DNA of 53,686 nt, taken from positions 1 to 53,686 of the forward strand of contig JAKLFE010000031.1 of the NCBI GenBank assembly GCA_022711355.1. Direction: 5' to 3'. Positions 22,378 to 32,560 of this stretch are shown here, piece after piece. The position numbers were made by a program, and so were the translations under genes. The notes under the pieces were generated by a model, which worked only from the letters and a program-made list of their open reading frames with translations, did not search any database and was not told the origin of the DNA. Each line of letters opens with the position of its first letter. Within the stretch, counting starts at the first letter, position 1. This stretch comes from Spirochaetota bacterium (GTDB lineage Bacteria; Spirochaetota; Spirochaetia; Treponematales; Rectinemataceae).

Positions 22378-23613
22378 ATGAACGCAGCTCTCGAGGCCCT
22401 CAAGGAACGCGGTTTCATCCAGCAGTGCACCGACCTGGAAGGACTGTCCAAGGTCATGGACTCAGGCCCGATCACCTTGTACGAAGGCTGCGACCCCACG
22501 GGCCCCTCCCTCCACATCGGGCACATGGTGCCCTATTTCGCCATGCGCCACCTCCACGAGGCCGGGCATAGGGTGATCGTCCTCATGGGGGGCGGCACCG
22601 CGCGCATCGGCGACCCTTCGGGCAAGACCACCATGCGACAGATCATCTCCTACGAGGAGATCGACGCCAACACCAGGCGCTTCCTCGGCCAGATCGACCG
22701 CTTTCTCGCGCTCGACGGAACGACCATGTACGCCGAGAACAACAAGAACTGGCTCGCCGACCTCAACTACATCGACTTCCTCCGCGACATCGGCCGGCAT
22801 TTCTCGGTCAACCGCATGCTCTCCTTCGAGGCCTATAAGATGCGGATGGAGACGGGCCTCTCCTTCATCGAGTTCAACTACCAGCTCCTCCAGAGCTACG
22901 ATTTCCTCCAGCTCTACAAGCGCCACGGCTGCCGCCTCCAGATCGGCGGCGACGACCAGTGGGGCAACATCGTCGCGGGCATCGAGCTCATCAGGCGGGT
23001 CGAGGGAGCCGAGTGCTTCGGCCTCACCTTCCCCCTGGTCATGACGAGCGACGGCAAGAAGATGGGCAAGACCGAGAAAGGCGCCCTCTTCCTCGACCCC
23101 GCCATGACCAGCCCCTACGAGTTCTTCCAGTACTGGCGCAACGTCACGGACGCCGACGTCGAGCGCTTCCTCCTCATGTTCACCTTCCTCCCCCTCGCCG
23201 AGTGCAAGGCCCTCGCGGCCAAGAAGGACGCCGAGCTCAACGAGTCGAAGGCCCGCCTCGCCTGGGAGGTAACGGCCCTCATCCACGGCAGGGCGGAGGC
23301 GGACAAGGCCCTCGCCGCGGCCAAGGCGGCCTTCGGCGGCGCGGGCGCGGGCGACCTCTCGCAGGTCCCCTCCAAGCCCCTGGCCCGCGCCGAGCTCGAG
23401 AAGGGCATGGGGGTCCTCGACCTCTTCGTCTACTCGGGCCTCGTCCCCTCGAAGAGCGAGGCCCGCCGCCTCGTCCAGCAGGGAGGGGCCGTCGTCAACG
23501 ACCGGAAGATCGAGGACGAGAAGGCTTCCATCGACGCGAGCTGGCTCGACGCCGAAGGGGCCCTCATGCTCCGCGCCGGCAAGAAGCGCGTCTTCAGGCT
23601 GCTCGCCTCCTAG
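22378..23613 (+). CDS. tyrS: Tyrosyl-tRNA synthetase
   Basis: A 411-residue class I synthetase that attaches tyrosine to tRNA-Tyr. The HIGH signature is LHIGHM (45-50) after the tyrosine-pocket block YEGCDPTGPS. The KMSKS loop appears as GKKMGKTEKG (around residue 225). QLLQSYDFLQLY and GGDDQWGN are conserved tyrosine/ATP-site blocks. The last about 60 residues are an S4-type RNA-binding domain (VYSGLVPSKSEARRLVQQGG). It is of the TyrRS long form with a KMSKS variant KMGKT, common in several bacteria. The second CDP-alcohol phosphotransferase gene starts 17 nt after its stop. Confidence 0.97.
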   Translation: MNAALEALKERGFIQQCTDLEGLSKVMDSGPITLYEGCDPTGPSLHIGHMVPYFAMRHLHEAGHRVIVLMGGGTARIGDPSGKTTMRQIISYEEIDANTRRFLGQIDRFLALDGTTMYAENNKNWLADLNYIDFLRDIGRHFSVNRMLSFEAYKMRMETGLSFIEFNYQLLQSYDFLQLYKRHGCRLQIGGDDQWGNIVAGIELIRRVEGAECFGLTFPLVMTSDGKKMGKTEKGALFLDPAMTSPYEFFQYWRNVTDADVERFLLMFTFLPLAECKALAAKKDAELNESKARLAWEVTALIHGRAEADKALAAAKAAFGGAGAGDLSQVPSKPLARAELEKGMGVLDLFVYSGLVPSKSEARRLVQQGGAVVNDRKIEDEKASIDASWLDAEGALMLRAGKKRVFRLLAS

Positions 23614-23630
23614 CCGAGCGCGGAGTCCCC

Positions 23631-24548
23631 ATGACCCAGCGCAAGCTCGATTCCTTCGCCGCCGCCTACGCGCGCTCCATGAAGCCGCGGGGCATGGACG
23701 GCCCCATCGACCTCTACCTCTACCGCCCTATAGGCTTCGCGATCGCCTGGCTCCTCTCCTTCACGAAGGCGAGCCCGAACCAGGTGACGGCCCTCAGCAT
23801 CGCGGTCGGCCTCGGGGCCGGGCTCGCGGCGGCCCTCGGCGGCCCTCCGGCCTTCCTCGCCTGCGCCATCCTCTTCCAGCTCGCCAACTGCCTTGACTGC
23901 GCCGACGGCCAGCTCGCCCGCCTGACGGGCCGGCGCTCGGAGCTCGGCCGGGTCATCGACGGCCTGGCGGACCTGGCGGTCAACCTCAGCGTCTTCCTGG
24001 GCGTCCTCGCCGGCCTCCTGCGCTCGGGCGCGCCCGCAGTCCCGACGGCGATCATGGTCGTGGCCGGAGGCTTTGCCAAGATAGCCAGCTGCATGTACTA
24101 CGACCGGGCCATCACCCGCTACGAGGCGACCATGAGCGGGGCCGTCGAAGGCGCGGGCACCGCCAGCGAGCTGGCCTCCGCGCGGGAGCGCGCCGCGGCT
24201 GCCCGGGGCTCCGCGCGGCTCTTCTGGATCATATACGCCCACTACGTCAGGCTGCAGGAATGGGGAGAGGCCAAGACGCGGAGGGAAGGCGGCTCTCCCA
24301 AGCCCCTCGCCCTCGGCGAGGCCTCGAAGCGGGCCTATAGCGAGGCCATGCTCCCCCTCCTCTCGCTCTGGAGCTTCACCGGCCCGAGCGCGAGCGTCCT
24401 GTACTTCCTCTCCTTCGCCGCCCTCGGGAGGATAGACCTGTTCTTCAAGACCTGCCTCTTCCTGGCCCTGGCCTCGGTCGGCCTCCTCGCCCTGCAGCAG
24501 CTCGTCGAGCAAAGGCTGCGCGCCGAGCTCGGGAGGGAGCGGGCCTAG
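23631..24548 (+). CDS. CDP-alcohol phosphatidyltransferase family protein
   Basis: A 305-residue membrane enzyme with the complete signature D89-x2-D92-G-x2-A96-R97-x8-G106-x3-D110-x3-D114 (DCADGQLARLTGRRSELG). About six TM segments surround it, separated by a hydrophilic insert (about 165-235). Members make phosphatidylglycerophosphate, phosphatidylinositol phosphate, phosphatidylserine or related lipids. Unlike the CEPT-like gene on the other side of tyrS, this sequence gives no head-group hint. The ATG is 17 nt after the tyrS stop, so the two are probably co-transcribed. It converges on the nitroreductase-like gene with 10 bp between stops. Confidence 0.85.
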   Translation: MTQRKLDSFAAAYARSMKPRGMDGPIDLYLYRPIGFAIAWLLSFTKASPNQVTALSIAVGLGAGLAAALGGPPAFLACAILFQLANCLDCADGQLARLTGRRSELGRVIDGLADLAVNLSVFLGVLAGLLRSGAPAVPTAIMVVAGGFAKIASCMYYDRAITRYEATMSGAVEGAGTASELASARERAAAARGSARLFWIIYAHYVRLQEWGEAKTRREGGSPKPLALGEASKRAYSEAMLPLLSLWSFTGPSASVLYFLSFAALGRIDLFFKTCLFLALASVGLLALQQLVEQRLRAELGRERA

Positions 24549-24558
24549 GGGCTCGGCC

Positions 24559-25200
24559 CTAGCCGCGCCGCGCGATCGAGGATAGGCTCTCGCGGATCTT
24601 CTCCCTGCGCTCCTCGTCCCCGCGGCCGAATGCGGCCACGAGGCCGACCAGCCACTGGCCCCCGTCCTCGCCGAGGGCGGCCAGCAGCGCCGCCTCGTCG
24701 AAGCCCTCGATGGGGCAGGAGTCGAGCCCCGCCGCCGCCGCGCCCGAGAGCATGTTCGCGCAGGCCAGGTAGGCCTGGGCCCTGGACCAGGCCTCGAGCC
24801 GGCCTTCCCCGGCGAGGAAGCCGTAGTAGCCGATGTAGTCGGCCCGGAAGACCGGGTGCCCGCCGGGGAAGCGCCCGGCCCGCGAGGCGACGAAATCCCC
24901 GTCCGGATCGTAGGCCTGCGCCCGGCGCACGAGGATGGCCACGACGAGGGAGGCCGAGCCGACGGCCTCCTGCCGGAAGCAGGCCTCGTAGAGGGGCCCG
25001 CCGATGCGGGCCCGGTCGGAGACGGAGCGGAAGAGCCAGGGCTCGAGGCCGAAGGATGAGGGAGAGAGCCGCCCGCACTCGAGGAGGTAGTCCTCGAGGC
25101 CCGGTTCGAGCGGACGGCCGTCGAAGCGCTTGCAGGCGTAGCGGCGGCGCATGAGCTCGAGAAAGGCGAGGGCGCCCTCGGGAAGGGAGGCGCCGCTCAT
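24559..25200 (-). CDS. Nitroreductase-family flavoprotein
   Basis: A 213-residue protein of the NfsB/nitroreductase fold, FMN-dependent NAD(P)H oxidoreductases. Landmarks are the N-terminal MRRRYACKRFDGRPL (the R-R-S/Y-x-R-x-F entry motif that binds FMN phosphate), LSPSSFGLEPW, and the C-terminal ANMLSGAAAAGLDSCPIEGF, which is the usual second FMN-binding stretch. Substrates range from quinones and nitroaromatics to dehydropteridine; none is evident. Its ATG overlaps the deoD stop (ATGA, 25197-25200), making it the last gene of the nucleoside operon. A link with nucleoside or flavin salvage is possible but unproven. Confidence 0.9.
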   Translation of the reverse strand: MSGASLPEGALAFLELMRRRYACKRFDGRPLEPGLEDYLLECGRLSPSSFGLEPWLFRSVSDRARIGGPLYEACFRQEAVGSASLVVAILVRRAQAYDPDGDFVASRAGRFPGGHPVFRADYIGYYGFLAGEGRLEAWSRAQAYLACANMLSGAAAAGLDSCPIEGFDEAALLAALGEDGGQWLVGLVAAFGRGDEERREKIRESLSSIARRG

Positions 25201-25940
25201 GCGAGGGAGAGGGCCACGTCGAACATGTGGTCCAAGGCGGTCTGGCGCTCGAGGGGGCTCATCTCGACATGGCTCAGGTTGGAGTCCGAGCAGGTGAAGA
25301 GGGCCAGGGCCTTCTTCCCTAGGTAGGCCGCGTTGCAGTAGAGGGCGTAGCTCTCCATGTCGGTGGCGGCGCAGCCCATGCTGGCCCATTTCTTCCATCC
25401 TTCCTCCGGATCCAGGGCGCTGTAGAGCGAGAAGTGGTCCGAGGAGAAGACGTTGCCCACCCAATGGCGGTAGCCCCGCTCGCGGGCGGCGGCTACCGCC
25501 CGCTCGAGGAGGCCGTAGTCGGCGCAGGGCGAGAAGCTGCCGTGGAGCCCGTACTGCTCGGCGTAGCGGGAATCCGAGCTCGCGGTCATGGCGAAGGCGA
25601 GGTCGCCCACCTCGAGCTCGGGCCGCAGCCCCCCGCAGGTGCCGATGCGCACGATGGCCTCGACCCCGTAGAAGGCGAAGAGCTCGTAGGAGTAGATGCC
25701 CATCGAGGGGCCGCCCATGCCCGAGCCCATCACCGAGAGGGGCTTGCCCCGGTACTCCCCCGTGAAGCCGAGCATGTTCCGTATGCCGCTGAACTGCCGC
25801 GGGGAGCCCAGGTACTTCTCGGCCAAGTGCTTCGCCCGCAAGGGGTCGCCCGGCATGAGGACCAGGGGGGCGATCTCCCCCGAGCGGGCCGCGTTGTGCG
25901 GCGTCCCGTTCCGGTAGCGCTCGAGCCCGTCCCTCGCCAT
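25197..25940 (-). CDS. deoD: Purine nucleoside phosphorylase DeoD type
   Basis: A 247-residue enzyme of the hexameric DeoD/NP-I family that cleaves purine (deoxy)nucleosides with phosphate to base and (deoxy)ribose-1-phosphate. Seen are LMPGDPLRAKHLAEKYL (phosphate-site region), GSGMGGPSMGIYSYEL, RIGTCGGL and the purine-site CAATDMESYALY. The C-terminal CSDSNLS matches the DeoD catalytic Asp region. Two ATGs are in frame. GGAGG followed by ACGC precedes the second, so I start at 25940. It follows the nucleoside permease genes and its end overlaps the nitroreductase-like gene. Function in the operon is clear: imported purine nucleosides are phosphorolysed. Confidence 0.95.
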   Translation of the reverse strand: MARDGLERYRNGTPHNAARSGEIAPLVLMPGDPLRAKHLAEKYLGSPRQFSGIRNMLGFTGEYRGKPLSVMGSGMGGPSMGIYSYELFAFYGVEAIVRIGTCGGLRPELEVGDLAFAMTASSDSRYAEQYGLHGSFSPCADYGLLERAVAAARERGYRHWVGNVFSSDHFSLYSALDPEEGWKKWASMGCAATDMESYALYCNAAYLGKKALALFTCSDSNLSHVEMSPLERQTALDHMFDVALSLA

Positions 25941-25953
25941 GCGTCCTCCCATC

Positions 25954-26859
25954 TCAGCTCGCGCCCTTCTCGTAGCTCTGCCCAGCGGCCCGCGGCGCGT
26001 AGTCCTTGCCCGAGAAGGCCACGAGGGTCACGAGGGTGATGGCGTAGGGCAGGATGCTGAAGAACTCGGGGGGCAGGGCGCGGAGCGCCTCGATGTTGAC
26101 CACGTAGATGGCGAAGGCCACCGCAGCCCCGAAGAGGCAGGAGGCCCCCGCCACGCCCTTGGGGATCCAGCGGCCGAAGGCCACGGCCGCCAGTGCGATG
26201 AAGCCGGCCCCGTTGATCATGTTCTCCTTGTACTCGATGGTCTGGGTGAGGACGAGGCAGCCCCCGGCGAGGCCGGCGAAGGCCCCCGAGGCGAGGACGG
26301 CCCAGTAGCGCATGCGCCGGACGTCGATGCCCGCGGAGGCGGCGGCCTGGGGATTCTCGCCGCAGGCCCGGAGCCGCAGGCCCGCGGGCCGCTTGTACAG
26401 GAGGTACCAGACCGCGACGAGGAGGGCCAGGGCTATCCAGGCCGTCGGGTAGATGCCGCCCGGCCCGGCGCGCATGCCCTGGCGGAAGGAGCGCGTCCGC
26501 TCCTGCTTGAAGATGACCTGGCAGAGGAAGATGGTCACGCCGTTGGCCAGGAGGTTGATGCCCGTGCCCGAGACGACCTGGTCGGCGCTCAGGCTGATCG
26601 ATGCGAAGGCGTGGATGAGGGAGACCAGGGCCCCGAGGGCCGTGGCCAAGGCGAGGGCGATCCATATCGAGGCTCCCGGCAGCCTCTCCTCGAGGAGGAC
26701 GTTGGCCGCCGCCGCGGCGAAGGCGCCGAAGCCCATGAGCCCCTCGAGGGCGATGTTCACGACGCCCGATCGCTCGGAGATCATGCCCCCCAGGGCCGCG
26801 ATGAGGATCGGCGAGACCATCATGAGGATGGAGGGCAGGAGGTTGAGGGCGCTACTCAT
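25954..26859 (-). CDS. Nucleoside ABC transporter permease (second subunit)
   Basis: A 301-residue inner-membrane permease of the BPD_transp_2 (RbsC/LivH-like) superfamily with about 8-9 TM segments. MISERSGVVNIALEGLMGFGAF is the signature found in the shorter permease of BMP-type nucleoside importers (NupQ/YufQ). It ends 13 bp before the deoD start and overlaps the first permease gene by 8 bp (26852-26859), so the two are translationally coupled. It forms the translocation pore with the 375-residue permease. Substrate is inferred as purine or other nucleosides from the BMP protein and deoD. Confidence 0.93.
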   Translation of the reverse strand: MSSALNLLPSILMMVSPILIAALGGMISERSGVVNIALEGLMGFGAFAAAAANVLLEERLPGASIWIALALATALGALVSLIHAFASISLSADQVVSGTGINLLANGVTIFLCQVIFKQERTRSFRQGMRAGPGGIYPTAWIALALLVAVWYLLYKRPAGLRLRACGENPQAAASAGIDVRRMRYWAVLASGAFAGLAGGCLVLTQTIEYKENMINGAGFIALAAVAFGRWIPKGVAGASCLFGAAVAFAIYVVNIEALRALPPEFFSILPYAITLVTLVAFSGKDYAPRAAGQSYEKGAS

Positions 26860-27979
26860 CCCGCGGCTTCCCTTTCCTCGCCAGCTGCTTGGCCCGGGCC
26901 TCGAGGATGAGGCCGAAGCCCGAGCGGAGCGAGATGAACACGACGACGAGCCCCGAGATGATGTAGGTCACTTCCTTGGGGATCTGCCGGGACTGCATGA
27001 GGGGCTGGGCGGACTGGAGCATGCCGAAGAGGAGGCCCGCGAGGAAGGTCCCCGGCGCGCTGCTGTTGCCCACGAGGGCCACGGCGATCCCGTTGAAGCC
27101 GTAGTTGTCCAGCCCGGCGAGGACCCGCCCGTAGCCGAAGGAGCCCAGGCAGACGGCGCAGCCCGCCAGGCCTGCGAAGGCGCCCGAGATGGCCATCGAC
27201 AGCACGGTGCTCCGCGTGACGTCGATGCCCGAGCAGCGGGCCGCGTCCTTGTTGAAGCCCGTAGCGCGGAGGGCGAAGCCCGTCCGCGTCTTCTCCATGA
27301 GGAACCAGAAGAAGAGGACCGACGCGAGCATGAGGTAGAAGCCCGTGTTGAGCCTGGAGCGGTTCGTCAGGCCCTCGAGCCAGGCGTTGCCCAGGCGGAC
27401 GGTGGCCGGGAAGCTGGGCGTCTTGTAGGTGTTCGTCCCCGGGATGAGCATGGTGAGGTAGCGCGAGAGGTAGAGCGCGATGTAGTTCATCATGATGGTG
27501 GCCACGACCTCGGAGACCGCGTAGCGCGCCTTCAGGAAGCCGACGAGGCCGCCCCAGGCCGCCGCGGCCAGCATGCCCAGGAGGACGGCGAGGACCCAGT
27601 GGAGGATCGGGACCGGCGGCCCGTAGAAGGCGACGAACTGGGCGACGGTGAGGCCGACGATGTACTGCCCCTCGGCCCCGATGTTGAACAGGCCCGCCCG
27701 GGCGGCGAAGGCCATGGACAGGCCGCAGAGCACGAGGGGAGTCGAGGCGACGAGCCATTCGCCGATGTAGCGGGCGTTCCAGGTGCCGCGCGTGAGGTCG
27801 AAGCCCGAGACTACCTGGATGATGGCCCTATACATGTTCGCCGGGTCGCGGCCAACCGCGGCGACGAGGGCCGTCCCGACGAGGAAGCCGAGGATGACGA
27901 CGAGGACCGACATGGCCGCGTCGGAACCCGCGAGCCGGACGATCGGGCCCCGGCCGAGCCCCGCCGCGCGCCGGGCCAC
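26852..27979 (-). CDS. Nucleoside ABC transporter permease (first subunit)
   Basis: A 375-residue permease of the NupP/YufP type with about ten TM segments. The segments FAARAGLFNIGAEGQYIVG and LRATGFNKDAARCSGIDV are characteristic of the longer permease in BMP-type nucleoside importers. The start is GTG at 27979, immediately adjoining the TAG of the ATPase gene (no gap), and its end overlaps the next permease by 8 bp. Tight packing shows one transporter unit: ATPase, permease, permease. Confidence 0.93.
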   Translation of the reverse strand: MARRAAGLGRGPIVRLAGSDAAMSVLVVILGFLVGTALVAAVGRDPANMYRAIIQVVSGFDLTRGTWNARYIGEWLVASTPLVLCGLSMAFAARAGLFNIGAEGQYIVGLTVAQFVAFYGPPVPILHWVLAVLLGMLAAAAWGGLVGFLKARYAVSEVVATIMMNYIALYLSRYLTMLIPGTNTYKTPSFPATVRLGNAWLEGLTNRSRLNTGFYLMLASVLFFWFLMEKTRTGFALRATGFNKDAARCSGIDVTRSTVLSMAISGAFAGLAGCAVCLGSFGYGRVLAGLDNYGFNGIAVALVGNSSAPGTFLAGLLFGMLQSAQPLMQSRQIPKEVTYIISGLVVVFISLRSGFGLILEARAKQLARKGKPRDE

Positions 27980-29533
27980 CTAGGCCCCCGCCCCGGCGCC
28001 CTGCGCGCCGCCCGGGGCCCGGAGGCCCGCCATCATGGCGCCTATCGCGCGCTCGTCGGCCCCGGCCGCGTCCACGACCCCGACGATCTCGCCCTTGGAG
28101 ATGGCGGCGATCCGGTCGCAGAGGTCGAGGATCTCGTCGAGCTCGTAGGATACGAGGAGGACGGCCCGGCCCTTGTCTCGCTCGGCGACGATGCGTCTAT
28201 GTATATACTCTATCGCTCCCACGTCGAGGCCGCGCGTCGGCTGGGCCACGACCAGGAGCTCGGGCGAGAGGTCGATCTCGCGGGCGATGATGGCCTTCTG
28301 CTGGTTCCCTCCCGACATGGAGGAGGCCGTCGTGGCTGGCCCCTCGGCCGCGCGGATGTCGAACTGGCCGATCATCTCGGAGGCGTGCGCGGCCATGGCC
28401 TTGGGGCGGAGGATGCCGGCGAAGCCCGAGAAGGGAGGCCGGTCGAAGCTCTTGAGGGCGAGATTCTCGTCGAGGCGGAACTTGAGCACGAGGCCGTGCT
28501 TGTGCCGGTCCTCGGGCACGTGCCCCACGCCGAGCCTGATCCTTTCCCGTATGCCCAGGGCGGCTATGTCCCGGCCCTTGAGGAGGATTCGCCCGGCCTC
28601 GGGACTCGCGAGGCCGGTGATCGCCTCGATGAGCTCGGCCTGGCCGTTGCCGTCGACGCCCGCGAGGCCGACGATCTCGCCCGAGCGGACCTCGAGGTCG
28701 AGTCCGCGCACCGCGTCGAAGCCCTTCGCGTTCTTGACGGTCAGGCCCTCGATCTTGAGGACGAGCTCGCCCGGCCTGGCCGCAGCCTTGTCGACGCGGA
28801 ACTTGACCTCGCGGCCGACCATCATCTCGGCCATGGCCTCCTCGCTCGTCGCGGCCACCTCCACCGTGCCGACGACCTTGCCGCGGCGCAGGACCGTGCA
28901 GCGCTCGGCCGCCTGCTTGATCTCGCGCAGCTTGTGGGTGATGAGGACGATGGTCTTGCCCTCGGAGCGGAGGCGCTCGAGTATGGCCATGAGCTCGTCG
29001 ACCTCCTGCGGGGTAAGGACTGCCGTGGGCTCGTCGAAAATGAGGATGTCGGCGTTCCGGTACAGGATCTTGAGGATCTCGACCCGCTGCTGCATGCCCA
29101 CGGTGATCGACTCGACCCTCGCGCGGGGATCCACCGACAGCCCGTACTGCCTCGACAGCTCGGCGACCCGGCGCTCGGCGAGGCCGAGATCGACGCCGCC
29201 TGTGCGGGTGCGCGGCTCGAGGCCGAGGACGATGTTCTCGGCCACCGTATAGTTGTGGACGAGCTTGAAGTGCTGGTGGACCATGCCGATGCCGAGGGCG
29301 TTGGCTTCGTTGGGGTCGTGGATGCGGACATCCGCGCCCCGTATGCGGATGGAGCCCGAGTCAGCTTCGTAGAGTCCGAAGAGGATCGACATGAGGGTGG
29401 ACTTGCCGGCCCCGTTCTCGCCGAGGAGGGCGTGGATCTCGCCGTCGCGGACGCGCAGGTCGACCCCGTCGTTCGCGACCACTCCGGGGAAGACCTTGGT
29501 GATCCCGGCCATCTCTATCGCGTACTCGCCCAT
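27980..29533 (-). CDS. Nucleoside ABC transporter ATPase (two ATP-binding domains)
   Basis: A 517-residue double ABC ATPase of the RbsA/NupO (YufO) type that energises nucleoside import. Domain 1 has Walker A GENGAGKST, signature TVGMQQRVEI and Walker B DILIFDEPTAVL. Domain 2 has a degenerate Walker A (GVDGNGQAEL), signature SMSGGNQQK and Walker B LLVVAQPTRGLD; a degenerate second P-loop is normal in this subfamily. It follows the substrate-binding gene with a 166-bp gap containing a long inverted repeat, and is followed without gap by the first permease. Confidence 0.95.
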   Translation of the reverse strand: MGEYAIEMAGITKVFPGVVANDGVDLRVRDGEIHALLGENGAGKSTLMSILFGLYEADSGSIRIRGADVRIHDPNEANALGIGMVHQHFKLVHNYTVAENIVLGLEPRTRTGGVDLGLAERRVAELSRQYGLSVDPRARVESITVGMQQRVEILKILYRNADILIFDEPTAVLTPQEVDELMAILERLRSEGKTIVLITHKLREIKQAAERCTVLRRGKVVGTVEVAATSEEAMAEMMVGREVKFRVDKAAARPGELVLKIEGLTVKNAKGFDAVRGLDLEVRSGEIVGLAGVDGNGQAELIEAITGLASPEAGRILLKGRDIAALGIRERIRLGVGHVPEDRHKHGLVLKFRLDENLALKSFDRPPFSGFAGILRPKAMAAHASEMIGQFDIRAAEGPATTASSMSGGNQQKAIIAREIDLSPELLVVAQPTRGLDVGAIEYIHRRIVAERDKGRAVLLVSYELDEILDLCDRIAAISKGEIVGVVDAAGADERAIGAMMAGLRAPGGAQGAGAGA

Positions 29534-29571
29534 GTGCCTTCCTAGAGCGCCTGGATGAAGAAGCCTCAGGG

Positions 29572-29664
29572 CCGCAGAGGCGCAGAGCGGGAATCAGCAA
29601 GAAAGGGAAAACCGTAGAGCAAGGCGCTCCCCTTTCTGGCTCTTTCCGACCTTCGCCTCTGCGG
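29572..29664 (-). repeat. Long imperfect inverted repeat between the binding-protein and ATPase genes
   Basis: CCGCAGAGGCG (29572-29582) pairs perfectly with CGCCTCTGCGG (29654-29664). The inner part continues imperfectly to AGAAAGGG/CCCTTTCT, leaving a 15-20 nt loop. About 28 of 36 positions match. On the minus-strand transcript this forms a hairpin of over 90 nt between the first gene (binding protein) and the rest of the operon, so it probably lowers distal expression or protects upstream mRNA. The CGCAGAG-rich ends look like a dispersed palindromic element. Confidence 0.65.
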
Positions 29665-29699
29665 ATCTGCGGTTTAAACTTACCTAGGAGCCGTCGGGC

Positions 29700-30779
29700 T
29701 CAGTCGTCCTTGGCCTGGAGGTTCTGGGGGAAGCCCTTGGAGGCCTTGGCGTCGGCGTACTTCGCGAAGACCTTCACCTTGCCGGAGATGATGTCCTTCT
29801 TCACGGCGTTGAGCTTGGCGACGATGTCCTTGCCGAGCTCGGCGTTCTTGTCGGAGAAGCCCACGCCGTCGGACTTGGTATCGAAGACCATGACGCCGCC
29901 CTTGAAAGTGCCGGCCTTGATGGCCTTGAGGGCGTAAAGGGTCGAGGCCTCGACCTTCTTGATCATCGAGGTCAGGACGGCGGACTTGCCCTTGGCCGCG
30001 TCGTAGAGCCCGTCCTCGTACTGGTCGGAGTCGACGCCGATTGCCCAGACGTTCTTGCCCGCGGCGCGGTACTCCTTGGCCATGGCGATTGCGCCCGAGC
30101 CGGTGAAGCCCGCGGCCGAGAAGATGCAGTAGACGCCGGAGTCGTACCAGTTCTTGGCCTGGGCCTTGGCGAGCTCGGGCTTGGCCCAGTCGTTGGCGTA
30201 GTAGTCGAGGATCTGGGCGCCGGGGAGGACCGAGAGGATGCCCTGGACGTAGCCTACCTCGAACTTGGTGATGACCGCGCCGGGGATGCCGCCGATGAAG
30301 CCGAACTTCGGGTTCTTGATCTTGTCGGCCTTGGCCTTGAGGGCGGCCGCGACGCCGACCAGGTAGGAGCCCTCGTGCTCGGTGTAGGTGGCCTGCATGA
30401 CGTTCGGGTGGTTCACCCAGTCCACGTCGACGATGAGGTACTTCTGGCTCGGGTACTGGGGCGCGACCTCGCCGAGGGCGTCGGCGAAGGTGAAGCCGGT
30501 GACGATGACGAGGTCGTAGCCCTCGTCCGAGGCCTGCTTGATGTTGGGTATGTACATGTCCTGGGTCTGGGCGGTGATGACGTCGTAGGCCGAGCCCTTC
30601 TTGCTCGGCTTGGCGAGGCTGTCGCCGTAGAACTCGAGGATGCCGCGCCAGGCCGCCGCGTTGAAGGACTTGTCGTCCACCCCGGAGACGTCGGTGAGGA
30701 GGCGGACCGTTGGATCGGCCGCGATCGCGGCCTGGGCCGCCATGAGGACGATCAGGGCGGCAAGCAGGACTTTCTTCAT
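29700..30779 (-). CDS. BMP-family nucleoside-binding protein (Med/PnrA/BmpA-like)
   Basis: A 359-residue periplasmic binding protein of the basic membrane protein family; PnrA of Treponema pallidum binds purine nucleosides. It begins with a basic n-region, hydrophobic core and AQAAIAA, a signal-peptidase I site near residue 21. There is no lipobox Cys, unlike most spirochete BMP lipoproteins. LLTDVSGVDDKSFNAAAWRG, VTGFTFADALGEVA and IGVDSDQYEDG are family landmarks. GGAGG lies 6 nt before the ATG. It is the first gene of the operon with ATPase, permeases and deoD, which supports a nucleoside ligand. Confidence 0.93.
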   Translation of the reverse strand: MKKVLLAALIVLMAAQAAIAADPTVRLLTDVSGVDDKSFNAAAWRGILEFYGDSLAKPSKKGSAYDVITAQTQDMYIPNIKQASDEGYDLVIVTGFTFADALGEVAPQYPSQKYLIVDVDWVNHPNVMQATYTEHEGSYLVGVAAALKAKADKIKNPKFGFIGGIPGAVITKFEVGYVQGILSVLPGAQILDYYANDWAKPELAKAQAKNWYDSGVYCIFSAAGFTGSGAIAMAKEYRAAGKNVWAIGVDSDQYEDGLYDAAKGKSAVLTSMIKKVEASTLYALKAIKAGTFKGGVMVFDTKSDGVGFSDKNAELGKDIVAKLNAVKKDIISGKVKVFAKYADAKASKGFPQNLQAKDD

Positions 30780-30827
30780 CGTGTACCTCCGTTTGGCAGA
30801 AGCTCGCGCCCTCGGGCGCCGGAGGAA

Positions 30828-30856
30828 ATGATACGGCCGCCCGGGAGGGCCGTCAA
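30828..30856 (-). promoter_or_regulatory. Promoter of the nucleoside-uptake operon
   Basis: On the minus strand TTGACG (30856-30851), exactly 17 nt, TATCAT (30833-30828), about 48 bp before the ATG. The -35 and spacer lie within the inverted repeat at 30835-30881. A short hairpin (GCGCCCGAGGGCGC) forms in the leader near 30806-30819. Confidence 0.75.
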
Positions 30857-30881
30857 GGCGAGGCGGCCCTCACGGGCGGCC
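30835..30881 (-). terminator. 17-bp inverted repeat, likely ABC-F terminator overlapping the next promoter
   Basis: GGCCGCCCGGGAGGGCC (30835-30851) pairs with 30865-30881 at 16 of 17 positions around a 13-nt loop. It lies 39 bp past the ABC-F stop on the minus strand. Downstream on that strand are only a few Ts. It overlaps the -35 region of the nucleoside operon promoter. Confidence 0.6.
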
Positions 30882-30919
30882 GAAGGGAGGGCAGGCAGGC
30901 CGCCCGGGCAGCGAGGAGG

Positions 30920-32554
<1,635 letters not shown>

Positions 32555-32560
32555 GTAGTT

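Noticed and set aside
28173..29252. Plus-strand frame inside the nucleoside ATPase gene
   Set aside because: Ser/Arg-rich product antisense to an intact ATPase with all motifs; a codon-bias artefact.
26453..29545. A 1,030-codon open frame on the plus strand, antisense to the nucleoside permease and ATPase genes
   Set aside because: It lies exactly opposite three secure genes, its product is low-complexity Gly/Asp/Glu/Arg-rich, and very long antisense frames are expected from the GC-rich codon bias here.
29572..29680. Possible CRISPR or tandem repeat because of repeated CGCAGAG strings
   Set aside because: Only two short copies per arm, arranged as one inverted repeat and without spacers.
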